Of a stretch of DNA of 64,000 bases, positions 1 to 8,207 are shown in pieces. Origin of the DNA: Ruminococcus sp. Lineage in GTDB: Bacteria > Bacillota > Clostridia > Oscillospirales > Ruminococcaceae. The stretch is from contig JAFUTU010000033.1 in the NCBI GenBank assembly GCA_017484095.1, forward strand, positions 1 through 64,000, in the 5' to 3' direction. Position 1 is the first letter of the stretch; every line of letters starts with the position of its first letter. The position numbers and the translations under genes are program-made. Below the pieces are notes generated by a model. The model was not told where the DNA came from, searched no databases, and saw nothing but the letters and a program-made list of their open reading frames with translations.

Positions 1-829
1 AGGCAAACCCTATGTATATATGAGAGCAACTGATTTCAGCAAAGAAAAATTTTTTCTTGGTGCCTATTGTCAAGTCCATCTGAGCAACTTACATATTTTT
101 CGTAGGGTAGAATTGTTGAATACAGAGATTTTATTTTGGAGACTCATTTCCACTTAAAAATCCGCCGGATTTTGTAGTGTCATATGGAAGGAGGTTTGCC
201 GCTATGCAATCTGCTGAAAAGACGACTATTTGAAAGCTCTCATTTGCCGGGACTCACAAACTTTTGAAAAATTATCTGAAACCGGTTAACTAAAAGGGCT
301 CCAAGTGTGCTTACTAGTGAGAGGTAATTTAATTACAACAAATTAAAATCTGCAAGTAATATGTCGAACCCACACACTTTAAGTACAATAGGCAAACCAT
401 ACATTTTTAATATGGCTGATTTGTTAAATACGGAGATAATTATTACAATCTTTTCAAAACCACTTATATTTTCCCCTGAATATGTCGGTACTTATGAAAG
501 GCAGTTTATTCTTTGCTGCTCTTTGCACAGTTCCAGCAATACAAAAGGTCGCTGTATCAAGCAACTGTGCAACCTTCCAATCTTTTCAAAAGCGGTTAAG
601 TTTTTGCCTGCTTTTTCCCTTTACCTTATGGAGAGGCTCCTTTCACCCGAGCAGATATTTTTTTGTCAAAATGCCGCTGCTCTCAAAACCGCCACATACA
701 TTATTGCCAACAGTACCGCCACAGCCTTTGCATATGTCTTACAATGATAGTTGCAAATTGCCGAACTGACCAGAAAAAATCGCCTTGTCGTGACTTACCT
801 TATGAAGGGACATTTTAAGAACGTCATAA
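1..829. other. Intergenic/decayed stretch without a confident gene
   Basis: I see no convincing gene here. Open frames at 361-747 and 482-769 have no Shine-Dalgarno site, no recognisable motif and odd composition. The stretch is AT-rich at its left end. It carries short imperfect echoes of itself: words beginning aggcaaacc occur at position 1 and near 391, and tcttttcaaaa near 450 and 580. It precedes the remains of a mobile element and is probably decayed element DNA. Confidence 0.4.
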
Positions 830-976
830 ACATCAAATCATTCGCCATACATCAATACCGCTGACCGCACAAATCCGCTGCCCCGCCAGCAGCCGAGCAT
901 AGAGCGTCAGCCGCAACAACGATCTATCAGACCAAAAGGCGGAAATATCGGCGCACATAAATTTAGCAATGAATAA
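830..976 (+). pseudogene. Possible C-terminal tail of a lost element gene
   Basis: A 48-codon stretch in one frame runs from just after an in-frame stop (827-829) to TAA at 974-976 and has no start codon with a ribosome site. Its predicted end is rich in Pro, Gln, Arg and Ser and finishes GGNIGAHKFSNE, which looks like a real protein tail rather than noise. It sits directly upstream of the excisionase-like gene, so it may be the end of an upstream conjugation or mobilization gene that has been lost. The family is not recognised. Confidence 0.3.
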
Positions 977-1041
977 TCATATCGGTGCTGACAGCACCTA
1001 CAACTTTTTGAAAGAAAATGAAAACAGAAAGGAAGATGCAA

Positions 1042-1335
1042 ATGACATCAACACAAAAGAAAGAACTCATCAGACAGCTCACCGAACTGTTAGAGAAAAT
1101 AATAGATGTGCAAGAGGCAGAGCAAGCCCCTGCACCCGAACCGAGCGTTGATAAGCCGCTTGAAATGCTTACCATCAAGGAGTGCGCTGCACTTGTGGAC
1201 GGGCTGTCGGAGAATACCGTCCGCCAGCTTGTTGCGCAGGATAAGATCGCACATGTTCGTGCTGGTGCAGGCAGGAACGGCAAAATACTCGTCAGCAAAG
1301 TGTCTTTGCTCAAATATCTCGGCATCGAGAATTGA
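1042..1335 (+). CDS. Excisionase-like helix-turn-helix DNA-binding protein
   Basis: A 97-residue protein. The N-terminal third is a charged helix followed by a Pro/Ala/Glu linker. The C-terminal half (LTIKECAALVDGLSENTVRQ, then a basic GAGRNGKILVSK segment and LLKYLG) reads as a MerR/excisionase-type winged helix ending in the usual small hydrophobic tail. Such proteins direct the element integrase towards excision or act as small regulators. The start at 1042 is chosen because AAAGGAAG lies six bases upstream; an in-frame ATG at 1018 has no ribosome site. It stands just before a relaxase remnant and a broken integrase, which fits a small mobilizable element. Confidence 0.65.
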   Translation: MTSTQKKELIRQLTELLEKIIDVQEAEQAPAPEPSVDKPLEMLTIKECAALVDGLSENTVRQLVAQDKIAHVRAGAGRNGKILVSKVSLLKYLGIEN

Positions 1336-1342
1336 GCGTTAA

Positions 1343-1380
1343 AAATGCAGCCCTGCCGAGGTCGGCAGGGGAACGCATTT
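1343..1380 (+). terminator. Nested hairpin after the excisionase-like gene
   Basis: The arms CCCTGCCGA and TCGGCAGGG (1351-1359 and 1362-1370) are perfect inverted repeats. They are enclosed by an outer pair AAATGC/GCATTT. The hairpin begins eight bases after the stop codon. No clean T-run follows, so it may attenuate rather than end transcription. The relaxase remnant's apparent N-terminus is translated from this hairpin, which marks the deletion scar. Confidence 0.55.
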
Positions 1381-2604
1381 AAGGCAATTCACCTCATAAT
1401 GAGCTTTGCGGACTCGGAGAATGTTTCTCCCGAACTCGCATTGAAGATAGGCAAGGCTTTTGTCCGCAAGATGTTTGGAGACGATGCGCAGGCGGTCATT
1501 GCGACTCACATCAACGCAGAGCATATCCACAATCATATCCTTATCAATTCCTATTCGCTGTCAGGCAACAGGTTTTATGATAACCAGACAACCCTGCGGC
1601 AAGCGAGAGAGACTGCAAACGGAGTATGCAGGGCATTCGACATTACACCTGCGCTCAACTTTGAGAACAAGGGCAGGTCGATCAGCTACTTTGAATGGCA
1701 GCACAAGAAAAAAGGCACCTCGTGGAAGGAGCATATTCGACAGGCAATAGACAGCTTGATACCTGCGGTGTATTCTGTTGATGACCTGTTGTCGCAGCTT
1801 GAAAGCAAGGGCTTTACCGTCAAGCGCGATAAGCACATCTATATCAAAGCCCTGGGTCAGCAGCGTTCAGTCAGCTTATGGACGCTGGGTGAGGACTACA
1901 CAGAGAAATCGCTCAACGCTCGCATACTCTGGCGCATGGTAGGCGGTGGAAATGCTATCAAACATTTCAGCAATACGGAGATTGAGCGTGCGTATATTTC
2001 TGTGATAGGTGAGGTCAAAATTCTTGCCGAGCAGAATAAAAAGGTCAAGCGCAGGTGTGATACAAATGCTCCGTATGCGGTGAATAACGATCTTGATATT
2101 TACAGGCTATCGGCGCAGCTAACGGTTATCAATCGGGATAGGATCGCTTCGATAGGTGATTTAGAGAGTAGAATTGTTAAGCTGTCAACGGAGTACAAAG
2201 CTATGCAGGACCAGCTATCGGATAAGTTGCTAAAGCAAGAAAAGGTACAGGAGCTTATCCGTCAGAGCGAGTATTATTTTGCTAACGTCGATAGAAATGA
2301 ACTGTCGGCTGAGGATAATAACCGTCTTCAAATATGTAAATCTTCAATGCAGGCTAATAACATTAACTCGGCTGATAATATATCTGCTTGGCGCGAGCGG
2401 AATGATAAATTGCTATCGGAGATTGCTGATCTCAAAAATTTTATCTACAAGAAAAAGAATAGGCTTGAGCTGTATGCCGATATTCGTGATACCTACAAAG
2501 ATATTTCCGGTGGGGACTATATTTCAAAACTTGTTGAGGAAGAAAAACTCCGCAGGGAGCAGGAGCAGAAAAAGCAGCCGCACAAAAAGAAACACAACAG
2601 ATAA
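1345..2604 (+). pseudogene. N-terminally truncated MOBP-type relaxase
   Basis: A remnant of a mobilization relaxase of the MobA/VirD2-like (MOBP) family, which nicks the element at oriT and leads the DNA strand into the recipient. The metal-binding histidine motif is present as THINAEHIHNHILIN near residue 55, preceded by the family signature around HLIMSF. What is missing is the usual first 60-70 residues, which hold the catalytic tyrosine. The frame instead opens with about 12 residues translated from the hairpin that follows the excisionase gene, and it has no ribosome site. The C-terminal half is a long charged, coiled-coil-prone tail. A deletion joining the hairpin to the interior of the gene explains the structure. 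It should be nonfunctional. Confidence 0.8.
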
Positions 2605-2632
2605 ATATTCAAAGATTTAACGCAACTTTGTC

Positions 2633-2661
2633 TTGAACATGGCAGCGGGATATGTTATACT
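2633..2661 (+). promoter_or_regulatory. Probable sigma-A promoter for the integrase
   Basis: TTGAAC at 2633 and TATACT at 2656 are separated by 17 bases and lie about 40 bases before the small coupled reading frame and the integrase. Confidence 0.6.
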
Positions 2662-2700
2662 TTTATTACAATATATTCCGCTGTCGGAAAGGAGTAGTTA

Positions 2701-2760
2701 ATGATAAGACAGCAGAATAAAAATATAGTCATCATCTCACGAAAGGTGGTGGCGGAATGA
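2701..2760 (+). CDS. 19-residue reading frame coupled to the integrase
   Basis: The ATG at 2701 follows a strong AAAGGAG site and encodes 19 residues (MIRQQNKNIVIISRKVVAE). Its TGA (2758-2760) overlaps the integrase ATG as ATGA. The overlap suggests translational coupling, so ribosomes finishing the short frame would start the integrase. Function of the peptide itself is unknown. Confidence 0.5.
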   Translation: MIRQQNKNIVIISRKVVAE

Positions 2761-3964
2761 ATATACAGGAACGCAAGAATAAAGAGGGTAAGATAACCTC
2801 ATACCGCATAAGGGTGTTTGAACATCGGGATGCTCAAACGGGCAAGCAGGTGTTTCGCACTCTGTCGGTAAAGTATGACAATACTAAGTCATCGGCATGG
2901 AACAAAAAGAACGCTGAAAAGCAGGCGATTATCTTTGAAAAAGGCATAGCTGAGCAGACTACGTCCGATTCGAGAGTGACATTTGACGAGTATTGCGACT
3001 ATGCTATCAAGATAAAGGAGCAAACCAGCATTTCCCCGTCAACTGCATATACCTACCGCTGCTGCAAGAAAAGAGTATCGCCGTATATCGGGCATATCCA
3101 GCTAAAGAAGCTCACTCCCGCAGCGATCAATCAGGCTTATTCGCAAATGCTTGACAAGGGAATGTCAAAATCGAGTGTGTATCAGATGCACTTGTTCATT
3201 CACTCAATGCTTGCAATGGCTTTCAAGGAGAACATTATTCCGAGGAACTATGCGAGCGCAGCTTCGCCGCCTAGAAACGAAAAGAAGGAAGTCGATGCGT
3301 TGAGCGAGGAACAGCTTGAAACGTTCTTTAAATTGCTCTACAAGGATACGAGCGAGAAAAACTATATGTTCCAAGTGTTTACAGCCTGCTGTTGGCAACT
3401 GGCTGCCGCATAGGTGAGTTGTGCGCCCTTTCGTGGGACAATGTGGATTTTGAGGAGAGCAAGATACATATCTGCAAGCATTTCATAACCGACAGTACAG
3501 GGTCACGCATTGTAGAGGGCTGTAAGACCGCAGCAGGTGACCGTTGGCTTTACATGGACGAGGACACAATGTGTATGCTGAAGGAATACAAGGACTACTA
3601 TTTCAAAACAGCAAAGTCCTTTGGCAACAAGTGGAACTATTTCACAAGAGCCGTATTTTTTTCAAAGCAGCAGCCCGGGGAGCATCTTAGTCCGAGCACA
3701 GCGAGAAACTGGCTGCAAGCCTTCACAAAAAAGAACAATCTGCCGAGGATACACCCACATCAATTCAGACACACAGCGATCAGCTTGCAGCTTCAGAATG
3801 GTATCAGCATACCCGAAGCGGCAAAGAGGGCAGTACACTCCCGACCAGATGTAACGCTTCGTACCTACAGCTATACTCTCAAAGACAATGACCGCCATTG
3901 CTGTGAGGTCGTCCCCAAGCTATACCGAGAATGCCTAAGCGCAAAACAGGCTGACAGCTTGTAA
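2757..3964 (+). pseudogene. Tyrosine-recombinase integrase broken by a frameshift
   Basis: A Tn916-type phage/element integrase of about 400 residues split into two frames (2757-3413 and 3392-3964). The first has the N-terminal AP2-like arm-binding region (IQERKNKEGKITSYRIRVF) and the SAM-like core-binding domain. The second has the catalytic domain: Arg in TGCRIGELCALSW, the HPHQFRHTA box, and the tyrosine in TLRTYSYT. Reading through 3384-3390 as gccctgctg instead of the observed gcctgctg restores TALLLATGCRIGEL, so one C has been lost. Unless this is a sequencing error, the element cannot integrate or excise on its own. The start has the GGTGGTGGCGGA ribosome site. Confidence 0.85.
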
Positions 3965-4097
3965 GAAGATACGTTAAATGCAAGCTCTGATAACTTGCAG
4001 CAGCTTAAAAGTTGACCGTTTGTTGACCAAAGCGGTTTTCAAACGGTCATATAAAGCTACAAAGTTCTTGAAAATGCGTGGTTTGCGAGGGTAGGGG

Positions 4098-4126
4098 TTG
4101 ATTTTTAAGCATAAATATGTTATAAT
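4098..4126 (+). promoter_or_regulatory. Probable promoter of the anchored protein gene
   Basis: TTGATT (4098) and TATAAT (4121) with a 17-base spacer, 30 bases before the GTG start at 4156. Confidence 0.6.
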
Positions 4127-4155
4127 TCTTACATAAATGTTAAGGCGGTGAAACT

Positions 4156-4668
4156 GTGAGCGTTGAAAGAAAGATCAAAAGAAGCATATCTGACAATGAT
4201 GAGCCTTCTGAAAAAAAGGAAGGATTTAAGAAATACCTTACCAAAAAGACTCTGATCTGGTGTATATTTGTTATTATATCTATAATACTTCTGGTGTTCC
4301 TGCTGACATATAACAAGAAAGTAACGCTGCTTAAAGATATCAATGCATCTGATATTACCGTTATAGAAGTAAAAAACGAAAATACAGGTTATACGTTTAA
4401 GATAACCGATCAGGGGCATTTTGAGCAGATACTTGAAAGTGTAACATCACATAAGTTTAAAAAGAACGGATTTGCGGTAGGCGGAACAAAGCCGATATAT
4501 ACATTAGTTTTTAAAGACAAAACCGGATATGCGTTCGATAAGATACAGTTTTGTTGGTATGATGAAGTTTCCTACGGCATGTTCAACTATAAGACAGATA
4601 AGACAGACCTTTGCATAGGATACATCATCGGTTTGGAAGCCAGGTCGACACTTGAAAATAGCAATTAG
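4156..4668 (+). CDS. Single-pass membrane-anchored protein of unknown function
   Basis: A 170-residue protein starting at GTG 4156 behind an AAGGCGGTG site. Residues 1-32 are cytoplasmic, Lys-rich and charged. One hydrophobic segment follows (about residues 33-53, IWCIFVIISIILLVFLLTY), then an extracytoplasmic domain of about 115 residues with alternating beta-type sequence and no motif I recognise. It has its own promoter and terminator and stands between the broken mobile element and the glycosidase operon, so context says little. It could be a small secreted-domain sensor or surface protein; no function is assigned. Confidence 0.75.
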   Translation: MSVERKIKRSISDNDEPSEKKEGFKKYLTKKTLIWCIFVIISIILLVFLLTYNKKVTLLKDINASDITVIEVKNENTGYTFKITDQGHFEQILESVTSHKFKKNGFAVGGTKPIYTLVFKDKTGYAFDKIQFCWYDEVSYGMFNYKTDKTDLCIGYIIGLEARSTLENSN

Positions 4669-4681
4669 CTAATAAAATGAT

Positions 4682-4718
4682 AAAGCCTTGTACCGTTAAT
4701 GATACAAGGCTTTTTGTT
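4682..4718. terminator. Bidirectional terminator between convergent genes
   Basis: Arms AAAGCCTTGTA and TACAAGGCTTT flank a ten-base loop, with a T-run on the plus strand and a T-rich tail on the minus strand. It serves the anchored protein gene and the convergent GH43 gene. Confidence 0.85.
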
Positions 4719-6186
4719 ATTTATCATATTTTAGATCAAATTCAGTAAATTCACCAACGGCGCTGTTTTGAGCGAACATAGCCAGTAAAACGCCTGTAAA
4801 ACCACCGGCGACCTCAGAAGAAAGATATCTTGTCGATGCCCAGCCGAGTGAAGTGCCATTTGCATAAAACTTATATGTGTGCGAATCAAAAACTATCTTT
4901 AGCTCAGCATTATTATCCTCAAGCGGCAGCACAGCTTGCTCGTGCTTAATACTACCTATATTAAGAGTAAGCACAGCCTCGCTTCCCGAAGCGCTCTCCC
5001 TTATAAACAGATCGTAATGATGACCTTCGTCACTGTAGACAGTGATACCTGTCTCACCGCAACCATTTGAAGACGCTTTGCAGCTGATATGACCGTTAAA
5101 ATCCTGCTGTCTGATACCTACAAACGTAGGTGATGCAGCCTGATCTATTGTTATATCAGTTCCTTTGAGGACGTATCTCTCATCAGAGAGATCATAATTA
5201 TCAGGAGTATACTCTCTCAGATATAAAAGCTCGAGCTCTCTGCTGATATTTTTGAAAGTGCGATCAAGCAGACTTTTCTGAGAAAACTCTCCGATAATTT
5301 CGTGCTCGTGATCTGTTGTCCCATCGTTGCTGCAAGTAAACCAGCCGTCTTCGCTGAATTTAACAGGGGTCATATAGACTTCACGGCCTAAATGGTGATA
5401 CATTTCATACCTGCCGATCTGCCTGAAAGCCAAGTGGATAAAGAACCATTCTCCGCTTGCTGAGCGAACAAGGTCCCCGTGACCGACGCCTTGTATCTCA
5501 AAGCCGCCCTTGTTGCGGTTTGTGAGAACAGGATTATTTTCGTATCCCTCAAATTCTCCCCAAGGGCTGTCTGAGCGTGCATATGTTATCATATGGCCGT
5601 ATTCCGTGCCGCCTTCTGCAGCAGTGAGATAATAATAGTCGCCGATCTTGTACATATGCGGTGACTCTAGGTATCTTCCGCCTGACCCCTGCCAAATAGT
5701 TTTGCTGTTAGTAAGCTTTTTGCCAGTTTTTATATCTATCTCACATTGAGTAATTCCCCAGTTGCCATAGTCGTCCTGTCCGTTACTGATAAAATAAACC
5801 TTGTCGCCGTCAAACAGTAAAGAAGGGTCGATCCCGCCTTGATCTACGTAAACAGGCTCGCTCCATTCACTTCTGATATCATCTGTGTATACATAGAAGT
5901 TCTTGTGCAGTGTATCATTGGTGGTCACCATATAAAATCTGCCGTTATTATACCTGATAGTTGGAGCAAAAACACCGCCAGAGCTTGGAACTGTTTTAAG
6001 TTCGACCTGAGAACTGCGAGTCAGAGCATTGCCTATCTGAGTCCAGTTGATAAGATCGCTGCTCTCAAATACAGGAACTCCCGGCATATACTGAAAGGTG
6101 CTGCAAACTAAATAGTATTTACCATCAGCTTCGCATACACTTGGATCGGGATAAAACCCTTTAATTATCGGATTAGAGTATAACAA
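4717..6186 (-). CDS. GH43 beta-xylosidase / alpha-L-arabinofuranosidase
   Basis: A 489-residue family 43 glycoside hydrolase without a signal peptide, so probably cytoplasmic. The five-bladed propeller occupies about residues 1-300 and shows the three catalytic acids: Asp14 in FYPDPS (base), Asp120 in GGIDPS (pKa modulator) and Glu174 in YLESPH (acid). The rest is a beta-sandwich domain typical of xylan-active GH43 proteins. It would remove xylose or arabinose from imported oligosaccharides; the exact specificity cannot be read. The start is TTG 6186, seven bases after AGGAGG. That ribosome site lies inside the last codons of the upstream GH44 gene, so the two are translationally coupled. Confidence 0.9.
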   Translation of the reverse strand: MLYSNPIIKGFYPDPSVCEADGKYYLVCSTFQYMPGVPVFESSDLINWTQIGNALTRSSQVELKTVPSSGGVFAPTIRYNNGRFYMVTTNDTLHKNFYVYTDDIRSEWSEPVYVDQGGIDPSLLFDGDKVYFISNGQDDYGNWGITQCEIDIKTGKKLTNSKTIWQGSGGRYLESPHMYKIGDYYYLTAAEGGTEYGHMITYARSDSPWGEFEGYENNPVLTNRNKGGFEIQGVGHGDLVRSASGEWFFIHLAFRQIGRYEMYHHLGREVYMTPVKFSEDGWFTCSNDGTTDHEHEIIGEFSQKSLLDRTFKNISRELELLYLREYTPDNYDLSDERYVLKGTDITIDQAASPTFVGIRQQDFNGHISCKASSNGCGETGITVYSDEGHHYDLFIRESASGSEAVLTLNIGSIKHEQAVLPLEDNNAELKIVFDSHTYKFYANGTSLGWASTRYLSSEVAGGFTGVLLAMFAQNSAVGEFTEFDLKYDK

Positions 6187-6188
6187 TA

Positions 6189-7967
6189 CTATTCCTCCTT
6201 TTTGCTGCGCTTTTTAAATAATAAAGCTCCGCCGCCTGCAATAACTGCGGCACCGGCGATCCCGCCGATCAATGGAAGCTTGCTGATCTGTTTCTCATCT
6301 TTGCTTACAGCAGAAGATGTATCCTTCTTCGCCTCAAGAACACTTTTATCTTTAGCTATTACAAGCAGAGATACTGTCCTTGGTTCCATTTCATAGCTGA
6401 TATAACTTCCGTTTATTGTTACAGCAGAATTGCTGTCCGACATATCAAACACTTCGGCAGCCATACTGTTTATTCCGTATAAATGAGCATAAGAGTATTC
6501 GCTGTCAAGCTTTATATTGGCGGTAGTTTTATCGCTGAACGATTTGTTTGTAACTATCAGAGTGATAACATCTGTGTTATCACCGTTTATAGATGCATAA
6601 GCAGTTGATGTTTCTATATCATCGCTGGTGCATGAAACAAGAGTGTCGCCAAAGCCGTTGCCCTGTCCGTCATAATTAGTATATAGGTTTATGGCAGCCA
6701 TCTGATAATCTGCTTCCATAGTAAACAGGTTAGCGCAGTAAACATTGTTCTGCGCAAAGATACCAAGAGCATCTGCTTCAGCGATCGCACCGCAGACATC
6801 ATACGGTCCGCCAAAATCATACTCTGTGATAGCTATTTTTGTGTCAGGATAATAGGTATCTATCGATTTTTGCAGTGCTGGCAGTATCGGAAGGAATTCT
6901 GCTCCAGTGTCTGTTATCCAGCTGTCCTCAACGTATGTATCGTCCCAAAGGCTCCTTGTAGCATTGAGCTTGTTGTAAACACAGTCAGGATCACTGTAGT
7001 GACTGCAGTAGCGCTCTCCGCACGCGCCCTTTGCTTCTGTGTAAAAATGCACATCTAGCACATCAAGCAGTCGCTCGCCGTTTTCATCCTCAGCTTTTTT
7101 CATCTGATCGAGATAATAATCGATGAACCAGTTATAATCTGGATTTAAAGACTGTATCTCTGTCCAGTCAGGTGCTCCTGCAAAGTTTGTAAATGCACCG
7201 TATCCAAAAAGTGCCGGCCCAAATATCTCAGCATTAGGATCTATCGCTTTAACTGCTTTTGACAACGTAACAGATTTATCAACTATCTCCTCACAGCTTG
7301 TCTGCTCAGGGTGTATCAGAGAATGAGTCCCTTTCCAGAGACTCGGTTCGTTATCAAGAGAATAACCTTTGATACCGCCGTTCTGTGAATCGCCGAGCTT
7401 GTTAACAAGATAATTGACAAACTCGTCCATATAAACTGTGTTGTCATCAAGATCGGGTTCAAGTGAAAAATCAGAGCCTTTTACAAGCTCAACCTTGTTC
7501 CACCTATCAGAGGGAGCTTTCTGATCTTTAGTTACTTCACCGTCCATATCTGCCGCAACATATCCTGCAAGCTGCAGCGTCATAATGGGGTAAGCTCCCT
7601 TTTGTTTGCACACATCTGCAAGATCAAGTGCCGCACAGCCCGGGGTATTTCTAAGCTCTTCGGAAACACTTTGCTGAAAATATCCGTCGGACATATTCTT
7701 CCAATCAGAACCTGCGTTTGATGCATTTGTCTCCCAGTTATAGGCAGAATATCTGTTTCCACCTGCTCTCACTGATCCGCACGATACGTCTTTTTTCATA
7801 AGTTCTGCATTTGTACCGTATATGTATGGTGATATCGCTTTTCTGTCCTTTGAAGTATCAACAGTTATATTGACGCTTTTTGAAGCTGTATCTGCGCCAA
7901 CGGGTGCAGCGCAGCAAAGAATAGCTACAACTGCGGACACAAAGGCAGCAATTTTTCTTTTCTTCAA
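6189..7967 (-). CDS. Secreted, membrane-anchored GH44 endoglucanase/xyloglucanase
   Basis: A 592-residue protein with a signal peptide (MKKRKIAAF..., cleavage expected near residue 25) and a family 44 catalytic domain. The acid/base is Glu207 in YSLDNEPSLW and the nucleophile Glu382 in AITEYDFGG, the pattern expected for GH44 enzymes acting on beta-1,4-glucan, xyloglucan or glucomannan. The C-terminus has LPLIGG, a hydrophobic segment and a basic tail (FKKRSKKEE), so the enzyme is held at the cell surface. The residues resemble a sortase signal, but Ile replaces the Thr of LPxTG. The start is TTG 7967 with an AGGGGG site. It is the first gene of the GH44-GH43 operon: cut outside, trim inside. 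Confidence 0.9.
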   Translation of the reverse strand: MKKRKIAAFVSAVVAILCCAAPVGADTASKSVNITVDTSKDRKAISPYIYGTNAELMKKDVSCGSVRAGGNRYSAYNWETNASNAGSDWKNMSDGYFQQSVSEELRNTPGCAALDLADVCKQKGAYPIMTLQLAGYVAADMDGEVTKDQKAPSDRWNKVELVKGSDFSLEPDLDDNTVYMDEFVNYLVNKLGDSQNGGIKGYSLDNEPSLWKGTHSLIHPEQTSCEEIVDKSVTLSKAVKAIDPNAEIFGPALFGYGAFTNFAGAPDWTEIQSLNPDYNWFIDYYLDQMKKAEDENGERLLDVLDVHFYTEAKGACGERYCSHYSDPDCVYNKLNATRSLWDDTYVEDSWITDTGAEFLPILPALQKSIDTYYPDTKIAITEYDFGGPYDVCGAIAEADALGIFAQNNVYCANLFTMEADYQMAAINLYTNYDGQGNGFGDTLVSCTSDDIETSTAYASINGDNTDVITLIVTNKSFSDKTTANIKLDSEYSYAHLYGINSMAAEVFDMSDSNSAVTINGSYISYEMEPRTVSLLVIAKDKSVLEAKKDTSSAVSKDEKQISKLPLIGGIAGAAVIAGGGALLFKKRSKKEE

Positions 7968-8008
7968 AATCTCGCCCCCTGATATTAAAATTATTATATA
8001 CTTACCTC

Positions 8009-8037
8009 ATTTTATCATCGTATGCTTTCACTGTCAA
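8009..8037 (-). promoter_or_regulatory. Promoter of the GH44-GH43 operon
   Basis: On the minus strand TTGACA (8037-8032) and TAAAAT (8014-8009) are separated by exactly 17 bases, 41 bases before the GH44 start codon. Confidence 0.7.
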
Positions 8038-8142
8038 CTTATAAATATAAATCTCAAAGATCAAAAACTTAATAATTTATTGATATGTTTATTTATTATC
8101 TTAAATTATAATAATTTGTCATCTGTAATACTAATAAAGGGA

Positions 8143-8171
8143 TTGACAACCAAATAATTAAAATGTATAAT
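8143..8171 (+). promoter_or_regulatory. Consensus promoter of the GH127 gene
   Basis: TTGACA (8143-8148) and TATAAT (8166-8171), both perfect, with a 17-base spacer. It diverges from the GH44-GH43 promoter across a 240-base AT-rich gap. I see no obvious cre-like site there. Confidence 0.75.
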
Positions 8172-8207
8172 AATGTCGCAAAATTGATTACGATAATAGG
8201 AGGGCTT

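Noticed and set aside
361..769. Two overlapping open frames of 128 and 95 residues
   Set aside because: No ribosome site, no family pattern, and both are interleaved in the same decayed AT-rich stretch.
6200..6290. True LPxTG sorting signal on the GH44 protein
   Set aside because: The motif is LPLIGG without Thr; reported as a near-match only.
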